Assembly (NCBI GenBank): GCA_017405115.1
Contig: JAFRBA010000146.1
Location: 1 to 30,314 of the forward strand
DNA from: Kiritimatiellia bacterium
GTDB taxonomy: Bacteria; Verrucomicrobiota; Kiritimatiellia; RFP12; UBA1067
Direction: 5' to 3'
Length of the DNA stretch: 30,314 nucleotides
Shown: positions 7,932-15,817 of the stretch, in pieces
Numbering within the stretch: the stretch's first letter is position 1
How the letters are laid out: each line of letters opens with the position of its first letter
The notes under the pieces: generated by a model
The model's input: only the letters and a program-made list of their open reading frames with translations
What the model was told of the DNA's origin: nothing
The model's database searches: none
Made by a program: the position numbers and the translations under genes

Positions 7932-8785
7932 CTGCCGCGGCATATGCCAAGGTCAACCTGACGCTGGAGGTGCTCGGTGTCCGCGCCGACGGCTACCACT
8001 CGCTGAGGTCCGTCGTTCTCCCCGTCTCGCTCGCCGACGACCTGGACGTCTCCGCGACGTCAGACGGCGTCGTGTCGAGCGACACCGGCTACGCCGACGA
8101 CTTGTGCGTTCGCGCCGCGCTTGAGCTGCGCGAGGCGCTTGCCGCGCGAGGCGACGCGGCGTCCGCGCGCCTCGGGGCGCGCATATCGGTGGTCAAGCGG
8201 GTACCTGCGGGCGGCGGGCTCGGCGGTGGCAGCGCCGACGCGGCGGTTACGCTCATCGCCTTGAACGAGCTGGGGGGCGCCGGCATGACGCGCGAGCGGC
8301 TTTCATGCGTCGCGGCGCGTGTTGGCAGCGACGTTCCGTCTCTTGTCCTCGGGGGCCCGGTGCTCATGGAAGGAAGGGGAGAGGTCGTCTCCCGCCTGCC
8401 GCCGCCGCCCCGGCCTCTGCACCTTGTGCTGGCAAACCCTGGCGTTGCGTCGTCGACGGCGCAGGTCTACGCGGCATGCGCTCCGAGGGGCGACGACATG
8501 CCGTCGGCTACGGCGGCCATGGCCGCCGCGCTTGCGACCGGCGACATCGGCGCGATCGCCGCGGCGGAGGCGAACGACCTGTCGGCGGCGGCAATGAAGC
8601 TTCATCCCGAAATCGCGGCCGCGGCGGACGTGCTGTGCGCGGCGGGGGCGCGTGGCGTGATGATGAGCGGCAGCGGGTCGACGGTGTTCGGTATCGTCGA
8701 GTCGGAGCAGGAGGGGCTTAGGGTTGCCGGCGTCGCGGAGTCCTGCGGGCTCTGGGCGCGGCACGTCCGTTCAATGTCCGCATAG
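7928..8785 (+). CDS. ispE: 4-diphosphocytidyl-2-C-methyl-D-erythritol kinase
   Basis: This 285-residue GHMP kinase phosphorylates CDP-methylerythritol, the fourth step of the MEP isoprenoid pathway. Seen are the N-terminal AKVNLTLEVLGVRADGYHSL, including the family Lys and the DGYH motif. The ATP-binding glycine loop is VPAGGGLGGGSADAA, and the C-terminal GHMP motif is MMSGSGSTVFGIV. A catalytic Asp is expected in GSDVPSLVLGGPVLMEGRGE. The GTG start at 7928 overlaps the aminotransferase stop (GTGA), so it is translated by coupling. The length is typical. The gene ends only 2 bp before the 3' end of the convergent tRNA-Gln. Confidence 0.93.
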   Translation: MTAAAYAKVNLTLEVLGVRADGYHSLRSVVLPVSLADDLDVSATSDGVVSSDTGYADDLCVRAALELREALAARGDAASARLGARISVVKRVPAGGGLGGGSADAAVTLIALNELGGAGMTRERLSCVAARVGSDVPSLVLGGPVLMEGRGEVVSRLPPPPRPLHLVLANPGVASSTAQVYAACAPRGDDMPSATAAMAAALATGDIGAIAAAEANDLSAAAMKLHPEIAAAADVLCAAGARGVMMSGSGSTVFGIVESEQEGLRVAGVAESCGLWARHVRSMSA

Positions 8786-8787
8786 GC

Positions 8788-8861
8788 TGGTTGTCCCGCC
8801 TGGATTCGAACCAGGTCTAAGGGTATCAAAAACCCCTGTGCGGCCAATACACCACGGGACA
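8788..8861 (-). tRNA. tRNA-Gln (anticodon UUG), CCA encoded
   Basis: The leftward sequence folds as a complete cloverleaf. The acceptor stem is TGTCCCG/CGGGACA and the D arm GTGT/GCAC. The anticodon stem is GGGGT/ACCCT with loop TTTTGAT, which puts TTG at 34-36. A 4-nt variable loop is followed by the T arm CCTGG/CCAGG with loop TTCGAAT. The discriminator A is followed by a genomic CCA (8788-8790). UUG reads CAA and, by wobble, CAG. Confidence 0.95.
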
Positions 8862-8879
8862 TCCTGCGTGATAGGCGAT

Positions 8880-8888
8880 AGTATACCA
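8880..8888 (-). promoter_or_regulatory. Extended -10 promoter for tRNA-Gln
   Basis: TGGTATACT reads leftward, with the -10 hexamer at 8885-8880. The expected start is near 8873, about 12 nt before the mature tRNA 5' end. No clear -35 is seen. Confidence 0.6.
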
Positions 8889-8983
8889 TATTTGAGACGG
8901 ATTGCGGCTGGCTTTTGCCTTGAAGCAGCCAGGCGGGGTTGTACAGGGAGATAGCCAAAAGCTCACTAATCCATCGCGGTTTT

Positions 8984-8992
8984 TGGTATAAT
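8984..8992 (+). promoter_or_regulatory. Extended -10 promoter of the amidase gene
   Basis: TGGTATAAT has its -10 hexamer at 8987-8992, and the ATG starts 6 nt further at 8999. The expected transcription start is therefore at the ATG itself. No -35 or Shine-Dalgarno sequence is seen. Confidence 0.62.
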
Positions 8993-8998
8993 CTCCTC

Positions 8999-10087
8999 AT
9001 GGCAGAGCGGGCAGTGCGCATGGCAGAAGCGGGGATGGTCGCCGTCCTCGTGCTGTCGTTTGCCTTCGCGGCGTCCGGGGCGGTTTCGATTTCGGACCGA
9101 TACAGGTCGCCGCGCAATCCCGAGCGGCGCGTCCGGGCGTCCACCGAGCTCATCGTGCTGCACACCACCGAGGCGCCCGCCCGCAGCTCGCTCAACAAGG
9201 TGAGCGACCGCGGCGAATGCCACTTCTGCGTAACCGAGGAAGGATCGGTCTACCGCATCGTCGACCGCGACCGCGAGGCCTTCCACTCCGGGCGCTCGAT
9301 GTGGAACGGCAAGGAGGACGTCGACAAGTTCTCGGTCGGCATCGAGTGCGTCGGTTACCACGACAAGCGCATGGGCGACGTGCAACTCAACGCGATCCGC
9401 AGCCTCGTGAAGGAGCTCCAGGCGATGTACCGCATTCCCGACGAGCGCGTCGTCTGCCACAGCCACGTCGCCTACGGCGCGCCGAACAAGTGGCACCGTT
9501 TCAAGCACCGCGGACGAAAGCGGTGCGGAATGCTCTTCGCCATGCCGAGCGTGCGCGCGCGGCTTGGCCTGCGCTCGCGTCCGGCCTACGATCCCGACAC
9601 TCGCGCGCGGCGTCTTCGCAATGCGGACGACTACCTGCGGCAGGTGCTCTACGGAAACGTAGACACCATGGGCGGCCCCGCTGCGCCCAGAACCACCTAC
9701 ATCGCCGCGACGCGGACGAAGCCTCAGCCCCGCCCGCCGGTCGCGGCGGCTCAGCGGCGCACTCCTGTAGGCGCCGCGACGACAGTCCCGCGCAGACCTG
9801 CCTCCGCCGCTGCGATTCCGCGAAGTTCGCAAAACGCCGCGGCGAAGAGCCAGCCGGCGCGCAAGGCCTCGCCCCAGCCGCGGCGTCCGGCTACGGTTGC
9901 GGATCTGAAGGCGCAGGGGTACAAGCTCAGCGGCACGGTTTCCGCTACCGTCACGGCAAGCCGAATCGCGGGGGCCCGCTGGAATTCCGCCGACACGTAC
10001 TACGTCATACGGGGGAAGCTCACGCCCGGCAACAAGATAAACGCGGCCCACATCGAGAGGGGTATGGGTGTCTGGATGAAAAAATGA
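8999..10087 (+). CDS. Secreted N-acetylmuramoyl-L-alanine amidase-like protein (Amidase_2 / PGRP fold)
   Basis: This 362-residue protein is probably a zinc amidase that cuts the amide between N-acetylmuramic acid and L-alanine in peptidoglycan, outside the inner membrane. Residues 1-28 form a signal peptide. The amidase domain spans about 48-200. His55 in IVLHTTEA and His154 in VVCHSHVAYG match the two zinc histidines of the AmpD family. The usual K-x-DPG is replaced by NKWHRF, where His166 could be the third ligand. FHSGRSMW and FSVGIECVG also fit the family. Residues about 230-310 are a Pro/Ala/Arg-rich linker. The C-terminal about 55 residues (TVADLKAQGYKLSG onward) form a small module with no name I can give. 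The start at 8999 was chosen from the signal peptide and the promoter; no ribosome binding site precedes it. Confidence 0.78.
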   Translation: MAERAVRMAEAGMVAVLVLSFAFAASGAVSISDRYRSPRNPERRVRASTELIVLHTTEAPARSSLNKVSDRGECHFCVTEEGSVYRIVDRDREAFHSGRSMWNGKEDVDKFSVGIECVGYHDKRMGDVQLNAIRSLVKELQAMYRIPDERVVCHSHVAYGAPNKWHRFKHRGRKRCGMLFAMPSVRARLGLRSRPAYDPDTRARRLRNADDYLRQVLYGNVDTMGGPAAPRTTYIAATRTKPQPRPPVAAAQRRTPVGAATTVPRRPASAAAIPRSSQNAAAKSQPARKASPQPRRPATVADLKAQGYKLSGTVSATVTASRIAGARWNSADTYYVIRGKLTPGNKINAAHIERGMGVWMKK

Positions 10088-10093
10088 TATAAT
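10085..10093 (+). promoter_or_regulatory. Extended -10 promoter of the V-ATPase D-I-K genes, overlapping the upstream stop codon
   Basis: TGATATAAT begins with the TGA stop codon of the amidase gene (10085-10087). The -10 hexamer is 10088-10093. The expected start is near 10100, 4 nt before the ATG at 10104. Confidence 0.58.
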
Positions 10094-10103
10094 ATACTCC
10101 CAA

Positions 10104-10712
10104 ATGGCACGGGTCAAGCTGACGAAGACTGAGCTCAAGGCTCAAAACGATGCGCTGAAGCGGTTTCAGCGTTTTCTGCCCATGTTGCTTCTCAAGAAGC
10201 AGCAGCTTCAGGGCGAGATCGCCGGCATCACGGCCAAGGCGGAGGAGACGCGCGCAAGGGAGCGGGCGGTCCGCGAGGACCTCGGCCGCTGGGTGGGCCT
10301 CTTCGCCACGGCCGAGGAGGAGCTTGCCGGGCTCGTCAAGGTGAAGGGCGTGAAGACCGGCACGGCTAACATAGCCGGAGTGACCATACCGACTTTCGAG
10401 TCCGTCGACACCGAGGTGCGCGAGATCGACCCGTGGGCCACGCCCGCGTGGATCGACAATGCCGTCGAGGCGACGACGAAGGTCCTGACGCTCCAGTGCG
10501 AGCGGGCGATATACGAGGAGCAGCGGAGGCTTGTCGCGGAGGAGCTGCAGCAGACCAGCCAGCGCGTGAACCTTTTCGAGAAGGTCAAGATACCGGACTG
10601 CCGCGAGGCGATCCGCGTCATCAAGATAGCCCTTGGCGACGAGCAGACCGCGGCGGTCACGCGCGGCAAGATCGCGAAAGGGCGCAGTCAGCGGGAGGAG
10701 GCCTCGGCATGA
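10104..10712 (+). CDS. atpD: V-type ATP synthase subunit D
   Basis: This 202-residue subunit D forms the central rotor stalk coupling the A3B3 head to the membrane ring of the V/A-type ATPase. The basic N-terminus (MARVKLTKTELKAQNDALKRF) and the long N- and C-terminal helices predicted as a coiled coil (about 1-75 and 125-195) are typical, and the length matches bacterial subunit D. No ribosome binding site is seen; the start lies about 4 nt from the predicted transcript 5' end. The stop overlaps the next gene as ATGA. The catalytic A and B and stator E subunit genes, usually just upstream, are not in this window. Confidence 0.93.
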   Translation: MARVKLTKTELKAQNDALKRFQRFLPMLLLKKQQLQGEIAGITAKAEETRARERAVREDLGRWVGLFATAEEELAGLVKVKGVKTGTANIAGVTIPTFESVDTEVREIDPWATPAWIDNAVEATTKVLTLQCERAIYEEQRRLVAEELQQTSQRVNLFEKVKIPDCREAIRVIKIALGDEQTAAVTRGKIAKGRSQREEASA

Positions 10713-12352
10713 TAGTCCCGATGCGCCATCTCGACCTGCTGTGCCTTTCGTCCGAGGGCGACGCTACGCTTTCAGCGCTGCGTGACCTCGGCGCCGTGCA
10801 CCTTGACCTTTCGGGAGCCGCGGGGGCGGCCGTTGCGCAGGCGCGCGGAAAGGTCTCCGACGCCGAGCGCGCGCTGCGCCTGATAGGCAAGGCGAGGGGC
10901 AAGGCCGGCAAGGACGAGTTCGACATCCGCGCGCGCGATGTCGACGAGGTGCTGGCAATTGGCGCCGACAGGGACGTGCTGGCATCGGAGAGGGACAGGC
11001 TCGAGCGCGAAATCGTCTTGTACGAGCCCTACGGCGACTTCGACCCGGAGCTCGCGCGGAAGCTTCTCGGCCGCGGCATCGACATAGCAGACCGCCTTCC
11101 GGCCAAGCTGCCGGAAATGCGGCTTTCCAAGATGCGCGAGAAGCTAGACCGCGTCGTGAACAGGATTGCCATCGACGATGCGAAGCTCGCCTCGACGGAC
11201 GAGGCCGCGATTCTGCGCACCTTCCCGGAGCTGGCCGACCGCGTCGCATTCGCGGCGGCGCGGGAGCTGCTGGAGAACCGCGGCGCTGTCAGCGTGGTGT
11301 CCGGGTGGATCCCCGCGGCCAGGGCGGACGAGCTGCGCGCATGCGCCGCGAAGATGGGGTGGGGCATGCTCCTGCGCGAGCCTGCGAAGGGGGAGCTCCC
11401 ACCGACGCTTATCGAGCCCCCGAAGCTCTTCCGCCCGGTGAAGGTGCTGTTCGACGGGCTTGGCATTGCGCCGGCGTACTCGGAGTCGGACGTGTCGGTT
11501 CCGTTCATGTGCTACTTCTCGCTTTTCTTCGCGATGCTCGTCGGCGACGGCGCGTACGGGGTAATCTTCCTCGCTGCGACGCTTGCGCTGCGCCGGAAGC
11601 TGCCGCGCAGCTGGTTCGTGTTGCTGACGGTGTTCTCGTCCGCGACCGTCCTGTGGGGAGTGCTCTCCAACACGTGGTTCGGGGCGCAGATCCCGTGGCT
11701 CGCCGGGCTGCCGACGGTGAAGTGGCTTGCGGATCCGAGCTACCACAACATGATGCTTCTCTGCTTCACGATAGGCGTTTCGCACTTGATGCTGGCGCGC
11801 GTCTGGAACGGCGTCTGCCGTCTGCCCGACTCGACGGCGATCGCCGAGTTCGGGTGGGCGGGCGTCCTGCTTTTCATGTATTTCGTGACGAACTCGATAG
11901 TCGGGATATTCGCGGGGATTCCAAGGCCCATGTACTGGGTCTTCGGCGTGTCGCTTGCCGCGGTGTTCGGCTTCTCCGTCAAGCCGTCGGAGCTGAAGAC
12001 CCGCGGCGCGGAGCTCGGGATGCTTCCGCTCAACATCATGAGCGCGCTTGGCGACATAATCAGCTACGTGAGGCTCTTCGCCGTGGGGCTGGCGTCCGTC
12101 AAGGTGGCGGAGAACTTCAACTCCATGGCCACGGGGCTAGTCTCCTCCGACAGCGCGTGGTGGCTGAACGCGCTCATGTCCGTGGCGATGGTTGCGATAC
12201 TCGTCGTCGGGCACGGCCTGAACCTCGCGATGGCCGGTCTTTCGATACTCGTCCACGCGGTCAGGCTCAACACTCTCGAGTTCTCGAACCACAAGGGCGT
12301 CTCCTGGTCTGGATATGCGTTCAGTCCGTTCAGGAGGAAAGGCAATGCCTGA
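10709..12352 (+). CDS. atpI: V-type ATP synthase subunit I
   Basis: This 547-residue membrane stator subunit provides the ion half-channels next to the proteolipid ring. The N-terminal cytosolic half (about 1-240) has coiled-coil arms (residues about 85-180). It starts with MIVPMRHLDLLCLSSEGDATL, a typical opening with a short alpha/beta domain. The membrane half begins near residue 265, with FFAMLVGDGAYGVIFLAATLAL, which carries the conserved GDxxYG motif, followed by six further hydrophobic segments. Arg455 in ISYVRLFAVGLAS is the expected essential arginine facing the rotor carboxylate. The protein is shorter than the usual 600-650 residues, mainly in the N-terminal domain. The ATG overlaps the stop of subunit D by 4 nt, with GGGAGGAGG upstream. 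Confidence 0.93.
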   Translation: MIVPMRHLDLLCLSSEGDATLSALRDLGAVHLDLSGAAGAAVAQARGKVSDAERALRLIGKARGKAGKDEFDIRARDVDEVLAIGADRDVLASERDRLEREIVLYEPYGDFDPELARKLLGRGIDIADRLPAKLPEMRLSKMREKLDRVVNRIAIDDAKLASTDEAAILRTFPELADRVAFAAARELLENRGAVSVVSGWIPAARADELRACAAKMGWGMLLREPAKGELPPTLIEPPKLFRPVKVLFDGLGIAPAYSESDVSVPFMCYFSLFFAMLVGDGAYGVIFLAATLALRRKLPRSWFVLLTVFSSATVLWGVLSNTWFGAQIPWLAGLPTVKWLADPSYHNMMLLCFTIGVSHLMLARVWNGVCRLPDSTAIAEFGWAGVLLFMYFVTNSIVGIFAGIPRPMYWVFGVSLAAVFGFSVKPSELKTRGAELGMLPLNIMSALGDIISYVRLFAVGLASVKVAENFNSMATGLVSSDSAWWLNALMSVAMVAILVVGHGLNLAMAGLSILVHAVRLNTLEFSNHKGVSWSGYAFSPFRRKGNA

Positions 12353-12405
12353 AAATGCGGCTGACCGCACGTGGCGGACAGGATAACCAAAACAAGGAGC
12401 AAAAT

Positions 12406-12894
12406 ATGAGTGATGCAGCAATGATAGTCGCAGGCGCGGTCGCCTGCCTTGGACTCGCCGGAGCGGGCAGCGCTTTCGGCACTGGATTCGCCGCGTCGGC
12501 GGCGGTCGGAGCGTGGAAGAAGTGCTACGCCGCGAACAAGCCGGCGCCGTTCCTCCTCCTCTCGTTCGTCGGCGCGCCGATCACGCAGACGCTGTACGGC
12601 ATGATCCTCATGTTCATCATGCTCGGCAAGATCGTGAACGGCTCGGCCGCGCCTGGCGCGGGGGTGCCGATTCTCGTCGCGGGCGTCTTCGCAGGGCTGG
12701 CCATCGGCCTCTCGGCCCTGTTCCAGGGCCGCGCGGGCGCCGCGGCCTGCGATGCGCAGGCCGAGACGAACCAGGGCTTCACCAACTACCTTGCCGCCCT
12801 CGGCATAGTCGAGACCGTGGCGATCTTCGCGATGGTGTTCGCCCTCATAGCCCTCGGCTCGGTGCCAGTGCCGGCGGCGGCACCTGCGGCGTAA
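12406..12894 (+). CDS. atpK: V-type ATP synthase subunit K (proteolipid ring), Na+-type ligand set
   Basis: This 162-residue protein has four membrane segments, a two-hairpin proteolipid of the rotor ring. Only the second hairpin carries the carboxylate (Glu136 in GIVETVAIF), as in NtpK-type rings. The first hairpin has PITQTLYG, with Thr60, Gln61 and Tyr64, and the third helix has Gln107 in LFQGRA. From memory of the Enterococcus hirae NtpK site (T64, Q65, Y68, Q110, E139), the spacing matches within one residue, suggesting Na+ coupling. AAGGAG 5 nt before the ATG is a good ribosome binding site. A 53-bp gap separates it from subunit I, without an obvious terminator. The next gene starts at the base after its stop. 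Confidence 0.93.
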   Translation: MSDAAMIVAGAVACLGLAGAGSAFGTGFAASAAVGAWKKCYAANKPAPFLLLSFVGAPITQTLYGMILMFIMLGKIVNGSAAPGAGVPILVAGVFAGLAIGLSALFQGRAGAAACDAQAETNQGFTNYLAALGIVETVAIFAMVFALIALGSVPVPAAAPAA

Positions 12895-14622
12895 ATGCGA
12901 ATCAGCCCGAGACTTGCGTGGTTCACAGGCTTCAGCGCGGCTTTTGCCGTGTTGGCCGGCTACGTCTTCTGGGGGTGCTGGTCGTCTGACGTGACCTTCG
13001 TCGCGCCGGACGATCCTGTTGTGTTCCTGGCTTCATACGGGGACGTCGTGGTCCGCTGGTGGAACGGATTTCTGACGTCGGGCAAGATGCAGCCCACAGA
13101 CGTTCTGTGGTCTGGTCTTCTTGGGTCTCCGCTCTTCTGCCGCGAGCTTAAGTACGTCGTCTCCATATACTGCGCCGCGCTGGGAATGGCCTATTTCCTG
13201 CGCGGACGCGGGCTTTCGTGTCTTGCCTCGTATGGCGCGGGGCTTTTGCTTGCTTTCTGCGGGTACTGGTTTACGCTTTTCTCCGCAGGGCATGGCGGCT
13301 GGTTCATATGGATGACGTATGGCGTCTTCGCCTTTGGGCTCATCGACAGGGCGCTTGCGGGCGGCAGCGTCCGCCACTGGCTGTTCCTTGGCCTTGTGAT
13401 GGCCTGGGGCAGCTACCACCAGCCGGACCTCTGGCTGATCTTCTCGGCGTTCACGGGCGCGTACTTCGTTTTCCGCGCTGTCGTTGCCAGGCTGGCGTGG
13501 AAATCGCTTGTGCGTGGCGTTGCGATTTCCGCAGCCGCGTTCTTCCTGGTCGGCGCACCCAGTTTCCACGGAGCGCTGACCGGGGCGCTTTCAGGACGCG
13601 ACAAGCAGATTGTGGAATCGAAGGGGTCTGCGCTTTCAGGTGGCAAGGATGTCTCCGACGCCGAGGCCAGATGGATATTTGCAACTAACTGGTCGCTGCC
13701 ACTGGGTGAGACCGCAGAGTTCGTCCGCTCTCGGCTGAACGGCGACACGAGTTGTCCGTTTACGCTCTCGATCAACGGAGCAAAGGGTGTTTGCCCCTAC
13801 ACCGGCGCAATCGGGCGCCCATACAAGGCGAAGGAGGGCAACTACCGCCAGCACTCGCTCTACGTCGGGTGGGTGACGTGTTTGCTTGCGCTTGTTGGCG
13901 TTGCGTCGCTTTTCTTTGGCGTGAGACGAGAGACAATGGACGAGAGGGGCGCAGCCGTGCGTTTCTCGTCTGTTGTCTCATGTCCAGAGACGGTGTCGTA
14001 TCGCCAGACGGTCGTCTTCTTCGCCGTCTCCGCGGTGGTGTTCTGGCTGTTTTCGCTCGGACGATACTGCGAGCCGGTATACCGGCTTGTCTACATGCTG
14101 CCGTTCGGCGACTATCTTCGCGCACCGGTCAAGTGGCACCACCTCACCGAGTTCTGCGTCTGCGTGCTTGCGGGGTTTGGCATTGCCGCGTTGTGCGGGT
14201 GGCTTGAAACCCTCGCCAAGGGAAACGAGCGCATGGCGCTTGCGTTTAAGTGCGCAGTCGCCGCTGTCGTCCTGTTCGGCGCCTTCGACCTTGCCGGCGA
14301 GGCCAAGAGGTTCTGCGCGCCGGTCGACTATTCCAGGGCTGTGCAGAAGAGGTGCTCGGCGCAGCTGACGGTGCTTCCGAGGCAGCAGTTCCATAATCCG
14401 CAGGTGGCGGAGATGGTGCGGCAGGGCTACATCGTGTCCGTCGCCAACTGGCTTGGCAACCCCAATGCGTATCTCGTGCAGGTCCTGGAGCCGCTCAAGG
14501 CCCCGAAGCCGGACGCCCCGAAGCCCATGTCAATTGCGCTGGGCATACTCTCGGTGCTCGCGGCACTCGTCATAGTCGTGTACGTATGCTTTCCCAGGAT
14601 GAAATTCAGCTGTGGTAAATAG
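12895..14622 (+). CDS. Polytopic membrane protein, YfhO-like / GT-C-like
   Basis: This 575-residue protein has about 10-12 hydrophobic segments, the first at residues about 8-27 and the last near 548-568. The loop after the first segment is large and polar (DVTFVAPDDPVVFLASYGDVVVRWWNGF). The segment LPFGDYLRAPVKWHHLTEF (about 400) resembles the FR/LRAP-R region of YfhO-family proteins, which are implicated in adding sugars to cell-wall polymers; I place it there only tentatively. Another extra-membrane loop spans about 225-320. The ATG abuts the V-ATPase K stop (TAA then ATG) and lacks a clear ribosome binding site. It is followed within 1 bp by a nucleotide-sugar dehydrogenase gene. Context therefore favours a role in surface polysaccharide assembly. 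Confidence 0.6.
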   Translation: MRISPRLAWFTGFSAAFAVLAGYVFWGCWSSDVTFVAPDDPVVFLASYGDVVVRWWNGFLTSGKMQPTDVLWSGLLGSPLFCRELKYVVSIYCAALGMAYFLRGRGLSCLASYGAGLLLAFCGYWFTLFSAGHGGWFIWMTYGVFAFGLIDRALAGGSVRHWLFLGLVMAWGSYHQPDLWLIFSAFTGAYFVFRAVVARLAWKSLVRGVAISAAAFFLVGAPSFHGALTGALSGRDKQIVESKGSALSGGKDVSDAEARWIFATNWSLPLGETAEFVRSRLNGDTSCPFTLSINGAKGVCPYTGAIGRPYKAKEGNYRQHSLYVGWVTCLLALVGVASLFFGVRRETMDERGAAVRFSSVVSCPETVSYRQTVVFFAVSAVVFWLFSLGRYCEPVYRLVYMLPFGDYLRAPVKWHHLTEFCVCVLAGFGIAALCGWLETLAKGNERMALAFKCAVAAVVLFGAFDLAGEAKRFCAPVDYSRAVQKRCSAQLTVLPRQQFHNPQVAEMVRQGYIVSVANWLGNPNAYLVQVLEPLKAPKPDAPKPMSIALGILSVLAALVIVVYVCFPRMKFSCGK

Positions 14623-14623
14623 A

Positions 14624-15793
14624 ATGAAGAAGATCTGCATAATTGGTGGCTGTGGGCACGTGGGGATCCCCCTTGGGCTCGCGTTTGCGAAGAAGGGGTT
14701 GGACGTCACGTTGGTTGATGTCAACCCAAAGGCAGTGGACGCAATCAACTCTGGTCGGCTTCCGTTCAAGGAAGAGGGCGCGGAGGAACTGCTGTGTTCG
14801 CATTTGGGGAAGAATCTGCGTGCGACATCGGAATTCGAGGTCGTCAGGAATCGAGATGTTGTCGTGTTTGTCACGGGGACACCAGTGGATGAACACCTTA
14901 ATCCGAAGATCCACGACGTTATGAATGTTCTTAACGCCTATCTGCCGATTCTGAACAGACGTCAGTTGATTGTCCTTCGCTCGACCATCTTCCCCGGCGT
15001 GACCCGCATAGTCGAGGAGACGCTGAAGGCGAAGTTGGGAGCGGCGAACCTTGCGTTCTGCCCCGAGCGCATCGTGCAGGGCAGGGGCATTGAGGAGATA
15101 TTCAATCTTCCGCAGCTTGTCTCTGGTGTGAACAAGAAGTCGGAGAACGCTGCCGCTGCGCTGTTCGCCACGATCGCGCCGAAGATCATCCGCATCACGC
15201 CCGAGGAGGCGGAGCTTGCCAAGTTGATGACCAACGCCTGGAGGTATCTGGAGTTCTCCATCGCAAACCAATTCTACATGATGGTGGAAAAGCAGGGCCT
15301 GGATTTCTACCGCATCCTAGGCGCGATGAAGGAGGACTACCCGCGTGCGAAGCATTTCGCCGGGGCGGGGCTTGCGGCGGGACCATGCCTCTTCAAGGAC
15401 ACGATGCAGCTTTCCGCGTTCCACAACAACGAGTTCTTCCTTGGGCATTCGGCGATGCTCGTGAACGAGGGGTTGCCCAACTTCCTCGTGTCGCAGCTTG
15501 AGGCGAAGATGGGTGGATCGTTAATGGGGAAGAAGATTGGCGTGATGGGACTTGCCTTCAAGGCGGACAATGACGACACCCGCGAGTCGCTGTCCTTCAA
15601 AGTCAAGAAACTCCTGGAGATGAAGATGGCCGAGGTGCTTGTCACTGATGAGTTCGTTCCCGGCGCAATGCCGTTGAAGAAGTTTCTCAAGGAGGCCGAG
15701 GGAGTCATCCTAGGTGTCCCACATTCCGCATACAAGGGGCTGAAGCTAAAACAGCCGTTTGTCGATTGCTGGGGGTGCTGGGCGCGCGGCTGA
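14624..15793 (+). CDS. UDP-glucose/GDP-mannose dehydrogenase family nucleotide-sugar 6-dehydrogenase
   Basis: This 389-residue NAD-dependent enzyme oxidises C6 of a nucleotide sugar twice to give a uronate for polysaccharide synthesis. Seen are the Rossmann motif GGCGHVGIPLG (8-18), VTGTPVDE (83-90), LRSTIFPGVT, the central EEAELAKLMTNAWRY with Lys200 and Asn204, and the catalytic Cys255 in GLAAGPCLFKDTMQL. The C-terminal NDP-binding domain has VMGLAFKADNDDTRES. GPC rather than GSCFPKD resembles the UDP-ManNAc/GlcNAc dehydrogenase branch, but the substrate is not certain. A GTG at 14612 overlapping the upstream gene is an alternative start; ATG 14624 gives the usual MKKICIIG beginning. Confidence 0.88.
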   Translation: MKKICIIGGCGHVGIPLGLAFAKKGLDVTLVDVNPKAVDAINSGRLPFKEEGAEELLCSHLGKNLRATSEFEVVRNRDVVVFVTGTPVDEHLNPKIHDVMNVLNAYLPILNRRQLIVLRSTIFPGVTRIVEETLKAKLGAANLAFCPERIVQGRGIEEIFNLPQLVSGVNKKSENAAAALFATIAPKIIRITPEEAELAKLMTNAWRYLEFSIANQFYMMVEKQGLDFYRILGAMKEDYPRAKHFAGAGLAAGPCLFKDTMQLSAFHNNEFFLGHSAMLVNEGLPNFLVSQLEAKMGGSLMGKKIGVMGLAFKADNDDTRESLSFKVKKLLEMKMAEVLVTDEFVPGAMPLKKFLKEAEGVILGVPHSAYKGLKLKQPFVDCWGCWARG

Positions 15794-15817
15794 TTACTTT
15801 CAAACAAGAGGTTGAAA

